Source of the DNA: Candidatus Omnitrophota bacterium
GTDB taxonomy: Bacteria > Omnitrophota > Gorgyraeia > Zapsychrales > Zapsychraceae
Assembly (NCBI GenBank): GCA_020632495.1
Contig: JACKFL010000005.1
Location: 1,178,001-1,242,000, forward strand
Direction of reading: 5' to 3'
DNA: 64,000 nucleotides
Position 1 is the stretch's first letter, and every line of letters begins with the position of its first letter. The notes below the pieces were generated by a model. It did no database searches. It saw nothing but the letters and a program-made list of their open reading frames with translations, and was not told the DNA's origin. Both the position numbers and the translations under genes were made by a program. Below are positions 39,709-47,144 of this stretch, piece after piece.

Positions 39709-41475
39709 ATGACCATGCACATCTGGACAGATACATTCATATATCCGATCGCCGTCTTTCTGCCGGCCGTCGTGGCCGTGCTGTTGGCTGTGCCGCGCCT
39801 GCGCCGGGTACTGATTGTTCTCGGCCCGTTGACCGCGCTGCCGGCATTGTGGCTGGCCTTCACCGCGGATACCGGCACGCAGGTGACCGTACCGTGGCTG
39901 TTCTTTCGGGCACGGTTCGGGTTGGACCCCACCGCCCAGGGTTTCCTGGCGTTTACCTCCTTGGTGTGGCTGGCGGCGGCCGTCTTCGCGACGGGTTATA
40001 TCAAGAAAGATGATCCGCAGCGGGGGCGGTTTTGGGCTGGCTTTCTGCTGGCGATGAGCGGGAACTTCGGCTTGATAATGGCCAGCGATGTATTCAGTTT
40101 TTACTTTCTCTTTGCGTTAATGAGTTTCTCCTCTTTCGCGCTGATCGTGCACAGCGGGGCCGCAGACGCGCGGCGGGCGGGCAGCGTTTATATCTGGCTG
40201 GTGGTGATCGGTGAGGCGTTTGTTTTCTCGGCGCTGTTGATGGCGGCGCATGCCGGCGGAAGCGTCAGCGTGACGGAGTTAGCCAAGGGGGTGGCGGCCT
40301 CACCCGACCGGAATTTGATACTGGCGCTGGCGTTTCTCGGGTTCGGAATCAAGGCCGGCGCGTTGCCGCTGCACGTGTGGCTGCCGTTGGCGCATCCGGT
40401 CGCCCCGACGCCGGCCAGTGCGGTCTTGAGCGGCTGCATGATCAAGGCCGGTCTGCTCGGCTGGCTGCGCATATTTCCCCTCGGTGTGATCGCCCTGCCG
40501 GGCTGGGGGATTTTGCTGATCGTCCTCGGATTGTCCGCCGCGGTGGCGGCTGTGCTCGTCGGATTGACGCAGGACAAACCGAAAACAGTGCTGGCATACT
40601 CCAGCATCAGCCAAATGGGCGTGATGACCACCGCGTTGGGTTTGGGATTACTCGTACCGGAAAAGGGACCGAAGATCTGGCAGGTCATCATCATTTATGC
40701 CGCGCATCACGCCGTGGCCAAGGGGGCGCTGTTTTTAAGTGTCGGTACCGCGGAGATGCGCATCAAGGGTGTGGCGGCCCGGATCGGACATCTGGTCGGA
40801 TTAGTCCTTCCGGCCGCCGCCGTCATGGGGGCACCGCTGACCGGGGGTGCGTTGGCCAAGGGAGGCTTAAAATATTGCGCCGCCGCGGTGGCCAAGACGG
40901 CCCCGGTGGCTGCGCCGGTAAAATTTCTAATCAGTCTCTCGGCAGTGGGGACTGTCCTGATCATGGTGAGGTTCTTGTATCTGATCTGGCCGCGCCGCCA
41001 TGCGGACACGGCGCCACGGGTATCGACGGCCGCGCACCTGTCGTGGACCTTGCTGGTGATCGCTGTCGCGCTGCTGTACGGATGGATTAACTTCTTACCG
41101 GGTTTACCGGTGTCCATCAAGCAGGGCGATCCGGGACTTTCGCTGAGCAGCCAATGGCCGTTGCTGGTGGGGCTGGCAATTAGCGCCTGGGTGATTCTCT
41201 CAAAGTTCAGGCGGCCGTTTTCCTTTCCGGAAGGTGATGTGTTGAAAGTGTACGTCCGGGTATTGACCGCGTCCCGTGAGGCGGCGTTAGCAGTGACCGG
41301 AAAATTGGCGGAGGCGCAACAGAGACTGCGTGTGAGGGTTTCGGATATTTTCTTTGCGGCCATAGATAAAGCCAAAGTCATCGAAACGACCGCCCTGCGA
41401 TTGACTGCCTGGCCGGTGTTCGGTGTGGTGTTTATGACATTGCTGGTAATGTTCTTTATTGTAATGAAACTGTAA
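39709..41475 (+). CDS. ND-like antiporter subunit, third copy, lacking the TM5 glutamate
   Basis: 588 residues. About 14 core spans plus an additional C-terminal pair (PLLVGLAISAWVILSKF, VFGVVFMTLLVMFFIVMK) with a long amphipathic helix between. The TM7 lysine and histidine are kept (GFGIKAGALPLHVWLPLAHP), and AYSSISQMGVMTTALG follows. However, TM5 reads VFSFYFLFALMSFSSFAL with alanine at the place of the essential glutamate in the other two copies. It resembles HyfB/MbhH-like subunits. It may be a structural or modified partner rather than a pump channel. It lies 9 bases after a hairpin repeat, without its own clear promoter. Confidence 0.8.
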   Translation: MTMHIWTDTFIYPIAVFLPAVVAVLLAVPRLRRVLIVLGPLTALPALWLAFTADTGTQVTVPWLFFRARFGLDPTAQGFLAFTSLVWLAAAVFATGYIKKDDPQRGRFWAGFLLAMSGNFGLIMASDVFSFYFLFALMSFSSFALIVHSGAADARRAGSVYIWLVVIGEAFVFSALLMAAHAGGSVSVTELAKGVAASPDRNLILALAFLGFGIKAGALPLHVWLPLAHPVAPTPASAVLSGCMIKAGLLGWLRIFPLGVIALPGWGILLIVLGLSAAVAAVLVGLTQDKPKTVLAYSSISQMGVMTTALGLGLLVPEKGPKIWQVIIIYAAHHAVAKGALFLSVGTAEMRIKGVAARIGHLVGLVLPAAAVMGAPLTGGALAKGGLKYCAAAVAKTAPVAAPVKFLISLSAVGTVLIMVRFLYLIWPRRHADTAPRVSTAAHLSWTLLVIAVALLYGWINFLPGLPVSIKQGDPGLSLSSQWPLLVGLAISAWVILSKFRRPFSFPEGDVLKVYVRVLTASREAALAVTGKLAEAQQRLRVRVSDIFFAAIDKAKVIETTALRLTAWPVFGVVFMTLLVMFFIVMKL

Positions 41476-41615
41476 GCCTAATAGCGGACCATGTCGAAAG
41501 GGGATGAGCCCCCGCAATTCAGAGAAATCCCGAGTTTCCCGGAATCTTCGTTTGTGCTAGGATATAGTCACATATCGAAAACCAACTCAGGCGCAATCGG
41601 AAGGCCTTTCGGGGG

Positions 41616-42098
41616 ATGGACCGTTCGATGAAACTGATCATCGTATTTCTCGTCTTTCTGGTTATCATATTCTTCCTGGTCCGCTATAAACCGCGGGTGG
41701 TAATGCCGGTCACGGTGACCGTCAACGAAATCCCACGGGTTTTCGCCAAGCTTCAGACCAACGGCGCCGACGGGGCGTTCGCTATCTTTGCATTTTTGCC
41801 GGACAACGCGCAGGGCGGCGAGGACGCGGTCAATATCCAGTTTTCCGTTGAAAACGGCCGTATCGGTCTCGACTGGGTGCTGGAGGGGCCGACCAATATC
41901 CGTGACCAGGAGAAGATTAACGTGTTCATGCGCGGTGAAGGGTTTATGCCGGAGCGCCGCGAGGTCAATGATGTGACTTACTGGCGGGTGGAGAAAGGCG
42001 ATCTGGCCGCGCTCTGCCAGAATTTAATCCGCGAAGTCTATCACAAGCCGCCGGACATGCCGCTGGAATTTATTTATGAGGGGTTTCGTTGGCCTTAA
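41616..42098 (+). CDS. Single-span membrane protein, unknown
   Basis: 160 residues from ATG 41616 (or 156 from ATG 41628, which fits the GGATGG site better). One N-terminal span (IIVFLVFLVIIFFLVRYKP), then a soluble alpha/beta domain (DAVNIQFSVENGRIGLDWVL, GDLAALCQNLIREVYHKPPD) ending FIYEGFRWP. An extended -10 promoter, TTCCCG-16-TGcTAGGAT (-10 at 41558-41563), gives a leader of about 45 bases. No family recognised. Followed by an AGCGG-word repeat. Confidence 0.6.
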   Translation: MDRSMKLIIVFLVFLVIIFFLVRYKPRVVMPVTVTVNEIPRVFAKLQTNGADGAFAIFAFLPDNAQGGEDAVNIQFSVENGRIGLDWVLEGPTNIRDQEKINVFMRGEGFMPERREVNDVTYWRVEKGDLAALCQNLIREVYHKPPDMPLEFIYEGFRWP

Positions 42099-42100
42099 AG

Positions 42101-42209
42101 GCAGCGGATAGCGTTTAGCGGATAGTGGATGGAAAGGGAGTAGCATCCCGAATCCCGGATTGGTACGGCATGAATACTTACCGCTAGCCGCAAAACACTT
42201 TCCACTAGA
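42101..42209. repeat. AGCGG-word hairpin repeat, copy 4
   Basis: Left arm GCAGCGGATAGCGTTTAGCG then GATAGTGGATGG. Right arm ACCGCTAGCCGCAAAACACT then TTCCACTA. It is the shortest and most decayed copy; the core is represented by GGTACGGCATGAATACTT. It fills the gap between the genes at 42098 and 42236. Confidence 0.65.
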
Positions 42210-42235
42210 GAATAGCGCGAGGATACACGTACACC

Positions 42236-42865
42236 ATGTCAGACAATAACGCAAATGCCCTGCGCCGGATTTTTAATGCCGTCGAGACGATCTTTGACGG
42301 CGGCGGACTAAAGCAAGAACAGCGTTTTACCCGCTCGGCTTTGACCACCAGCGGTGCGTTGACCCTCGGCGCGGTCTACGCGTTATGTCAAAACATTGCC
42401 CAGGACATGGAGGCCCGGCCGCGTCTAACCATGGTCGCTGCCCCCGAGGGCACCGACCGTTTCGGCGCCGCCCGGCGCTGGGAGCTATTTTTTCATCTGC
42501 CCAAGCAGCGCGCCACCCTGGAATGCGCCTGGATGATCTTCGAGGACGACCAACAGGAGGCGCGCATCGACTGCGTGGCCCGGCCGTTCCCGCCCGCCGA
42601 CAGTCCGTTACGCAAAATGGTTGACGAAGGCAAGCTCCTTCGCCGCCAGCTCCACGGGACGTGGCACGAGGAGCTCCGGAAACACCCGGCCCTGCCCAAA
42701 CACTTCTATAACAGCGACGCCGCGCTCAACAAGTTCGTCCAGCAGGGACTCGACCCGGCCAAGGAAGAATTCAGCCTGACGGCGAAGTACGACAACGGGG
42801 CGGCGTTATGGTTGTTGCAGACCAGGGATAAGAACTATCAAGCGCCGTTTGAATTGCAGATGTGA
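42236..42865 (+). CDS. Cytosolic protein of unknown function
   Basis: 209 residues, no signal peptide or spans apart from a mildly hydrophobic stretch (TTSGALTLGAVYALCQNIAQ). Mixed alpha/beta with REWELFFHLPKQ-like segments and an acidic patch (FEDDQQEARIDC). No catalytic motif or known family was recognised. It follows a hairpin repeat and is 35 bases upstream of the DUF2161 gene, possibly co-transcribed. Confidence 0.55.
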   Translation: MSDNNANALRRIFNAVETIFDGGGLKQEQRFTRSALTTSGALTLGAVYALCQNIAQDMEARPRLTMVAAPEGTDRFGAARRWELFFHLPKQRATLECAWMIFEDDQQEARIDCVARPFPPADSPLRKMVDEGKLLRRQLHGTWHEELRKHPALPKHFYNSDAALNKFVQQGLDPAKEEFSLTAKYDNGAALWLLQTRDKNYQAPFELQM

Positions 42866-42900
42866 TTGCATGACTGTTCGAGCCCGTGCGGGGATCAACT

Positions 42901-43593
42901 ATGAAAGAGACAGACATGTACTCCCCCATCAAAAAACACCTCGAAAAGGACGGGTTCACCGTTCATTCCGAGGTGGAGGGGATTGATATCCTGGCGCAGA
43001 AGGGGGAGGAAATGATCGCCGTCGAGATGAAGACGGCGTTCAATCTCAAGCTGGTCTATCAGCTGATCGAACGGCGCAAGATCGTCGACAAGGTCTATGC
43101 CTACGTGCCGCTCGGCAAAGGCGGACGCTGGCCCAAGGAATTCAAGCGTATGTGCGGACTGATCAAGCGCCTGGAATGCGGATTGATCACCCTCGATATC
43201 CGCGGGCGCAAAAAGACGGTCACCGTCGAATTCGACCCGGCCCCGTTCACCCACCGCAAGAATTACGCCAAGAAGAAGATCGCGTTAAAAGAGTTCAACA
43301 GCCGCAGCATCGACTTGAACAAGGCCGGCAGCCGCAGCGAGCTGTTGTTTACTGCCTATAAGGAAAAGGCGATCCGCGTGGCGTTGTATCTTTACGAGAA
43401 CGGCCGCGCCACGCCCAGGGACGTTGCCGAGACGCTCGGCATCGACAACGCGCAGCGCATCCTGCAAAGCAATTATCACTATTGGTTCGACCGCGTCGAA
43501 CGCGGGATATATCAAATCACCCCGGAGTTTGAAAAATTTCTGATGTCCAACCGTAAAAAGATCGGCAAGTACGCCTTTTCGCCGGATTTATGA
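42901..43593 (+). CDS. DUF2161-like PD-(D/E)XK nuclease-fold protein
   Basis: 230 residues from the ATG at 42901. Residues 5-80 follow the DUF2161 pattern: MYSPIKKHLEKDGF, then SEVEGIDILAQKGEEMIAVE, then MKTAFNLKLVYQLIERRKIV. The EGID...AVEMK arrangement gives the D and E-x-K of a PD-(D/E)XK nuclease core. The C-terminal 75 residues form a winged-helix-like region (GRATPRDVAETLGIDNAQRI, WFDRVERGIYQITPEF). It may be a nuclease or a structural phosphodiesterase with a DNA-reading domain. No restriction, toxin or phage genes are adjacent. Confidence 0.65.
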   Translation: MKETDMYSPIKKHLEKDGFTVHSEVEGIDILAQKGEEMIAVEMKTAFNLKLVYQLIERRKIVDKVYAYVPLGKGGRWPKEFKRMCGLIKRLECGLITLDIRGRKKTVTVEFDPAPFTHRKNYAKKKIALKEFNSRSIDLNKAGSRSELLFTAYKEKAIRVALYLYENGRATPRDVAETLGIDNAQRILQSNYHYWFDRVERGIYQITPEFEKFLMSNRKKIGKYAFSPDL

Positions 43594-43600
43594 TGCTCGT

Positions 43601-43783
43601 ATGAATCGAAAAATCCTCCGCTATGCTTTATGGACTTTGACAGCTATCGTTGCGCTTCTCTTAGGCCTGGTCCTTTATGGACAATATGTGGTCCGGCCTT
43701 CGATGCAACAACGGCTGAAACAGCAGGCCCAACCGGTATCCGAGCAGGAATTGCGCGCGATGATTCAAGAGGTCTCGCCGTGA
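43601..43783 (+). CDS. 60-residue single-span membrane protein
   Basis: MNRKILRYALWTLTAIVALL: one span near the N-terminus, then a polar helix (MQQRLKQQAQPVSEQELRAM). Its stop overlaps the GTG of the VanZ-like gene (GTGA), so the two are translationally coupled, which supports coding. Family unknown. It may be an accessory of the VanZ-like protein. Confidence 0.55.
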   Translation: MNRKILRYALWTLTAIVALLLGLVLYGQYVVRPSMQQRLKQQAQPVSEQELRAMIQEVSP

Positions 43784-44163
43784 CACCGGCGGTGGAACGG
43801 CGCGGCTACGGTGTCGCCACGGCGTACATCCTGGTGATAGGTCTGATTATTTTCCTGGCCGACACCGGCCGGCTCGGTCCGGTCGCGGAAATGATCCGAA
43901 GGGTTCCTTACGGCGATGCCGTCCTGCACGCGCTGTTGATGGGGTTTTTGGCCGTGGCGGTGAATCAATTGCTCAACGGCCGCACGGTCCGGGCGGGACG
44001 GGTGACCGTGTTGCTCGGCACTTTGCTGGTGGTCGCCTTTGTGGTGATCGAGGAAACGACCCAGCTGTTTATCGCCAGCCGCACCTTTTCCCTGATCGAC
44101 CTCGGCGCGGATTTTATCGGAATCGGGTTGGCAGGGATCATCCGGCGGAAAATTCAGAAATGA
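43780..44163 (+). CDS. VanZ-like membrane protein
   Basis: 127 residues from the GTG at 43780. Four spans. Conserved VanZ-type positions are visible: GDAVLHALLMGFLAVAVN, then EETTQLFIASRTFSLIDLGA, DFIGIGLAG. The E...Q and R.fs..D pattern is the family hallmark. VanZ proteins give low-level glycopeptide tolerance in some bacteria, but most homologues are of unknown function, so no resistance is claimed. Coupled to the small gene upstream. Confidence 0.7.
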   Translation: MTPAVERRGYGVATAYILVIGLIIFLADTGRLGPVAEMIRRVPYGDAVLHALLMGFLAVAVNQLLNGRTVRAGRVTVLLGTLLVVAFVVIEETTQLFIASRTFSLIDLGADFIGIGLAGIIRRKIQK

Positions 44164-44260
44164 TTCGCTGACCGGAGGGATAATCCGGAGAAATGGGAGA
44201 CTACCCTATCGATCGGTTAGAGAGTGCCGCAAGACGAATACAAATGAACGGAGATTGGTG

Positions 44261-45310
44261 GTGGATAGGATCAGGAGCGGCCTAGTGCCCATAGTAGCGA
44301 TGCTGGTGTTTTTTGGGCCGGGACCTGCCGTTTTTGCCGGTGCAGCGTGTCAGAAAACCGGGCGTTATCTGGTTGATGAAGGAGATCGTTGCTGTGATGG
44401 GCTCAAGGCCGACAACGGCAGTATGGCCTTGATTGACGGGAAATGTGTCGATCGAAGCAATACAATTGCCGTTGTTCTGTACGGTCGGACACGTTGTCTC
44501 GCCTGCGGTGACGGGCAGTGTGATCAATTCGAAGACCGCTGCAACTGCCCCGAAGACTGCCTGCCGAACCGATCACGCCCCAAAATACGCTATCAGCGCG
44601 ATAACTCGACTCCGGCCGATCTTTACCGTCCGCGCGAATTTCCCCTGGGGACGCCGGAGGGACAATCCGACGTATACCGGAACTACTTGAAGAATGCCTG
44701 GGACAGCGGTGATGCGACCATCTGTGAACGTCTGCCAAAACGCGACAAGGAATTCTATCCGCCCGGTCTTTCATCAAGCCCGGTGCCGACCCGGGGTTAT
44801 CCCGTGCGGCAAGGTCCATTTGACCAGGAGTCGGCACCCTTGGAAGACTGGCAGGATTTCTGCCGTGCCCTGGCCACGCGGGACGCGGCCCAGTGTCCGG
44901 CTGAAAATCGCTCTGTTTTGCCTTGGTTGCACGATGTATGCCGCGGATATTTATCTTCTGATGCCCAAAAGCGCAATGCCGGCCCCGGTTTTTGTATTGA
45001 CGAGATCGGTAGATCCCTTTTTTACAATGAGGTGAGGGCGTGTTTAAGTGGGTGGAAAAATCGCGTCTTCGGCGGTGCACGTCGCCCGCTGGAGGAACTG
45101 GTTGCGACAAGTGCATCCATTGAACCCTTTACGGAAAAAGAGCTTGATTTACTGCGCTGTGTGGAGATCAATGATCCAAATCCGCGGAACCGTTGCCTGA
45201 CCGATTTCGCGGTGCGGTGGGACAATAGCCGGGTATGCGACTTGATCGAGGCTGACCCCTTAGGGGAACGGCGCCGGGCGGAATGCCGAAATGGGGTCAA
45301 CGCCAAATAG
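44261..45310 (+). CDS. Exported Cys-rich protein with CGDGxC...CPxDC motif
   Basis: 349 residues from the GTG at 44261, which has GGAG eight bases upstream; TTG 44255 and GTG 44258 are alternatives. Signal peptide (VPIVAMLVFFGPGPAVFA). CGDGQCDQFEDRCNCPEDC at about residue 80 is a short disulfide-rich element seen in many exported bacterial proteins. Many further cysteines are distributed along the chain (TICERLPK, DFCRALATRD, VCRGYLSSD, VCDLIEADP), often in a repeated short helical pattern of about 50 residues containing C...RA..C. Function unknown; probably periplasmic or surface. Confidence 0.65.
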   Translation: MDRIRSGLVPIVAMLVFFGPGPAVFAGAACQKTGRYLVDEGDRCCDGLKADNGSMALIDGKCVDRSNTIAVVLYGRTRCLACGDGQCDQFEDRCNCPEDCLPNRSRPKIRYQRDNSTPADLYRPREFPLGTPEGQSDVYRNYLKNAWDSGDATICERLPKRDKEFYPPGLSSSPVPTRGYPVRQGPFDQESAPLEDWQDFCRALATRDAAQCPAENRSVLPWLHDVCRGYLSSDAQKRNAGPGFCIDEIGRSLFYNEVRACLSGWKNRVFGGARRPLEELVATSASIEPFTEKELDLLRCVEINDPNPRNRCLTDFAVRWDNSRVCDLIEADPLGERRRAECRNGVNAK

Positions 45311-45431
45311 CGAAGCTCGGGGCCTAATTTGCGATTGAAGTCTCAGAAGGTGGGTGCTGTCCACAGTCCGGTGGCGGGAGTATCCCAAAGACAATAAACG
45401 TCACCCGGTGACGGTTCACAGCAGCTTATCC

Positions 45432-46457
45432 ATGAATGAGAATTCCAAATTTACTCATCAAATACTAAACCACGTTAACGGCAGCTGGATCGCGCAGGCG
45501 GTATATGCCGCGGTGGAACTGGGTCTGCCCGAACGCTTGGCGCACGGGCCGCGGGTAGTTGCAGACCTGGCCGGGGAATGTCATGTCCCGGTGGATACAC
45601 TCGCGCGGCTGCTGCGCGCCTTGACCACGGTGGATGTGTTTGTGCAGAATCCGGAAGGGACATTCGCGTTGACCGAAACAGGCCGGCGTTTGTGCGCCGA
45701 TCACCCTGAGTCGATTCGCTCCTGGGTGATCTGGTGGACGTCCAACCTCGCCTATGCCTGGGCGGAGTTGCTCTACAGCATACGTACCGGCAAAAGCGCG
45801 CGCACGCTGGTGCACGGTGTGGAAGGTTTTGAACACCTCGATCAAAACTCCGAACAGGCGGCGGTCTTTAATCAGGCGCTGGTGGAGTTGACCCGTTTGA
45901 CCGCCGCGTCGGTCGCCGGGCATTATGATTTTTCCGTCTTTCGGTGCGTGATGGATGTCGGCGGCGGTTACGGTGAATTGCTGCGTGTCATCCTGCACGC
46001 CAATCCGCGGACACGCGGGATCCTTTTTGACCGCGCCCACGCGCTGGGCGGCGCCCTGGAACGGTTTCAACAGGAAGGTCTCGCGGAGCGTTGCGAGTTT
46101 CTGGAAGGAGATTTTTTTGAAGAGGTCCCGCCGGGCGCCGATGCCTTGATGCTCAAAAGCATTATCCACGATTGGCCCGACGAAAAGGCCGCCCTAATCC
46201 TCGCGAACTGCCGCAAGGCCCTGCCCGCCGCGGGAAAACTCCTGGTGATCGGCCGCATCATGCCGGCCAGACTGGAGGCCATTGACGAGCACCGCGACTT
46301 GGCGCGCAGCGACCTGACCATGCTTGTCGCCTTGGGCGCCGGCGAACGCAGCGAAGACGAATACCGTGTGTTACTCGAGAATGCCGGCTTTAACGTCGGC
46401 CGCACAATTCCCGTCGGTATGGGGCACACGATAATCGAGGCGTCGCCGCGACCTTAA
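45432..46457 (+). CDS. SAM-dependent O-methyltransferase (family 2)
   Basis: 341 residues from the ATG at 45432. An N-terminal dimerisation/winged-helix domain (about 10-95: AVYAAVELGLPERLAHGP, VDTLARLLRALTTVDVF) precedes a class I methyltransferase domain. VMDVGGGYGELL is the SAM loop, FLEGDFFEEVPPGAD follows, and SIIHDWPDEKAALIL carries the catalytic His-Asp pair of the plant and bacterial hydroxy-group methyltransferases. Substrate unknown. No strong ribosome site. The 3' end overlaps the convergent ThuA-like gene by 4 bases. Confidence 0.82.
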   Translation: MNENSKFTHQILNHVNGSWIAQAVYAAVELGLPERLAHGPRVVADLAGECHVPVDTLARLLRALTTVDVFVQNPEGTFALTETGRRLCADHPESIRSWVIWWTSNLAYAWAELLYSIRTGKSARTLVHGVEGFEHLDQNSEQAAVFNQALVELTRLTAASVAGHYDFSVFRCVMDVGGGYGELLRVILHANPRTRGILFDRAHALGGALERFQQEGLAERCEFLEGDFFEEVPPGADALMLKSIIHDWPDEKAALILANCRKALPAAGKLLVIGRIMPARLEAIDEHRDLARSDLTMLVALGAGERSEDEYRVLLENAGFNVGRTIPVGMGHTIIEASPRP

Positions 46458-47122
46458 AACTTTTGCGAAGAATTCCGGCAGGCCCAGGCCAGGGCCCGCT
46501 TGAGGAGTGTCGTCACCGGCGGAGTCTCCAAGACATTCACCGTGTGGCCCAGCGCGCAATAAAAGACACGGCCGCGGCCCCATTTCTTTTTCCACGCCAC
46601 CGGCATCGTGACGCCTTTCAGCCATCTCTGTTCGCCGCCGTGCACCGGTGAGTCGGCCAGCACCTTCACCGCCGGGTCCACCAGCAGGTAGTACTGTTCG
46701 GAGCGGACCGTCACGTCCTTTAATCCCTTGACCAGCGGATCGTTATTGAGAAAGCGGACCGGGTATTTGATGTGATTACCGCCCGGATGCCCGACGAACT
46801 GACCGCCGAGCATGAACTTGTGCGGCCGGCATTCCAGAAACGAACTGGCGTTTCCGTGCCAGCCGACATATCCCAATCCCTCCGCCACAGCACCGAGCAG
46901 CGCCTCTTGTTGTTTGTCCGAGAGCTTGCCGAAGGTCCAGATGGGCAGCAGGCAGTCGAACCCGTCCAGATAGGGACGGCGCAGTGAGCGCAGGCTTTCG
47001 CTGCAGGTCACGTCATAATCCGTCAATAGTTTGGTAAGGGCAAAATCGGCGAAGCGTTTGGGGCTGTGTCCCCGCCAGCCGCCATATAACAACAGGATGC
47101 GTGTTTTTTTCACGGCGGGCAT
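46454..47122 (-). CDS. ThuA-like glutamine-amidotransferase-fold protein
   Basis: 222 residues. KTRILLLYGGWRGHSPKRFA at the N-terminus, LLPIWTFGKLSDKQQEALLG, GYVGWHGNASSF, GGQFVGHPGG and PVAWKKKWGRGRVFYCALGH follow the ThuA family (trehalose utilisation) pattern. ThuA proteins are thought to act in sugar or disaccharide metabolism, but the precise reaction is unsettled. It is 22 bases downstream of the ATP-grasp/methyltransferase gene on the same strand and is probably in one operon with it. Confidence 0.78.
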   Translation of the reverse strand: MPAVKKTRILLLYGGWRGHSPKRFADFALTKLLTDYDVTCSESLRSLRRPYLDGFDCLLPIWTFGKLSDKQQEALLGAVAEGLGYVGWHGNASSFLECRPHKFMLGGQFVGHPGGNHIKYPVRFLNNDPLVKGLKDVTVRSEQYYLLVDPAVKVLADSPVHGGEQRWLKGVTMPVAWKKKWGRGRVFYCALGHTVNVLETPPVTTLLKRALAWACRNSSQKF

Positions 47123-47144
47123 GGCGGCGGTCTCCTCGGCGGAC

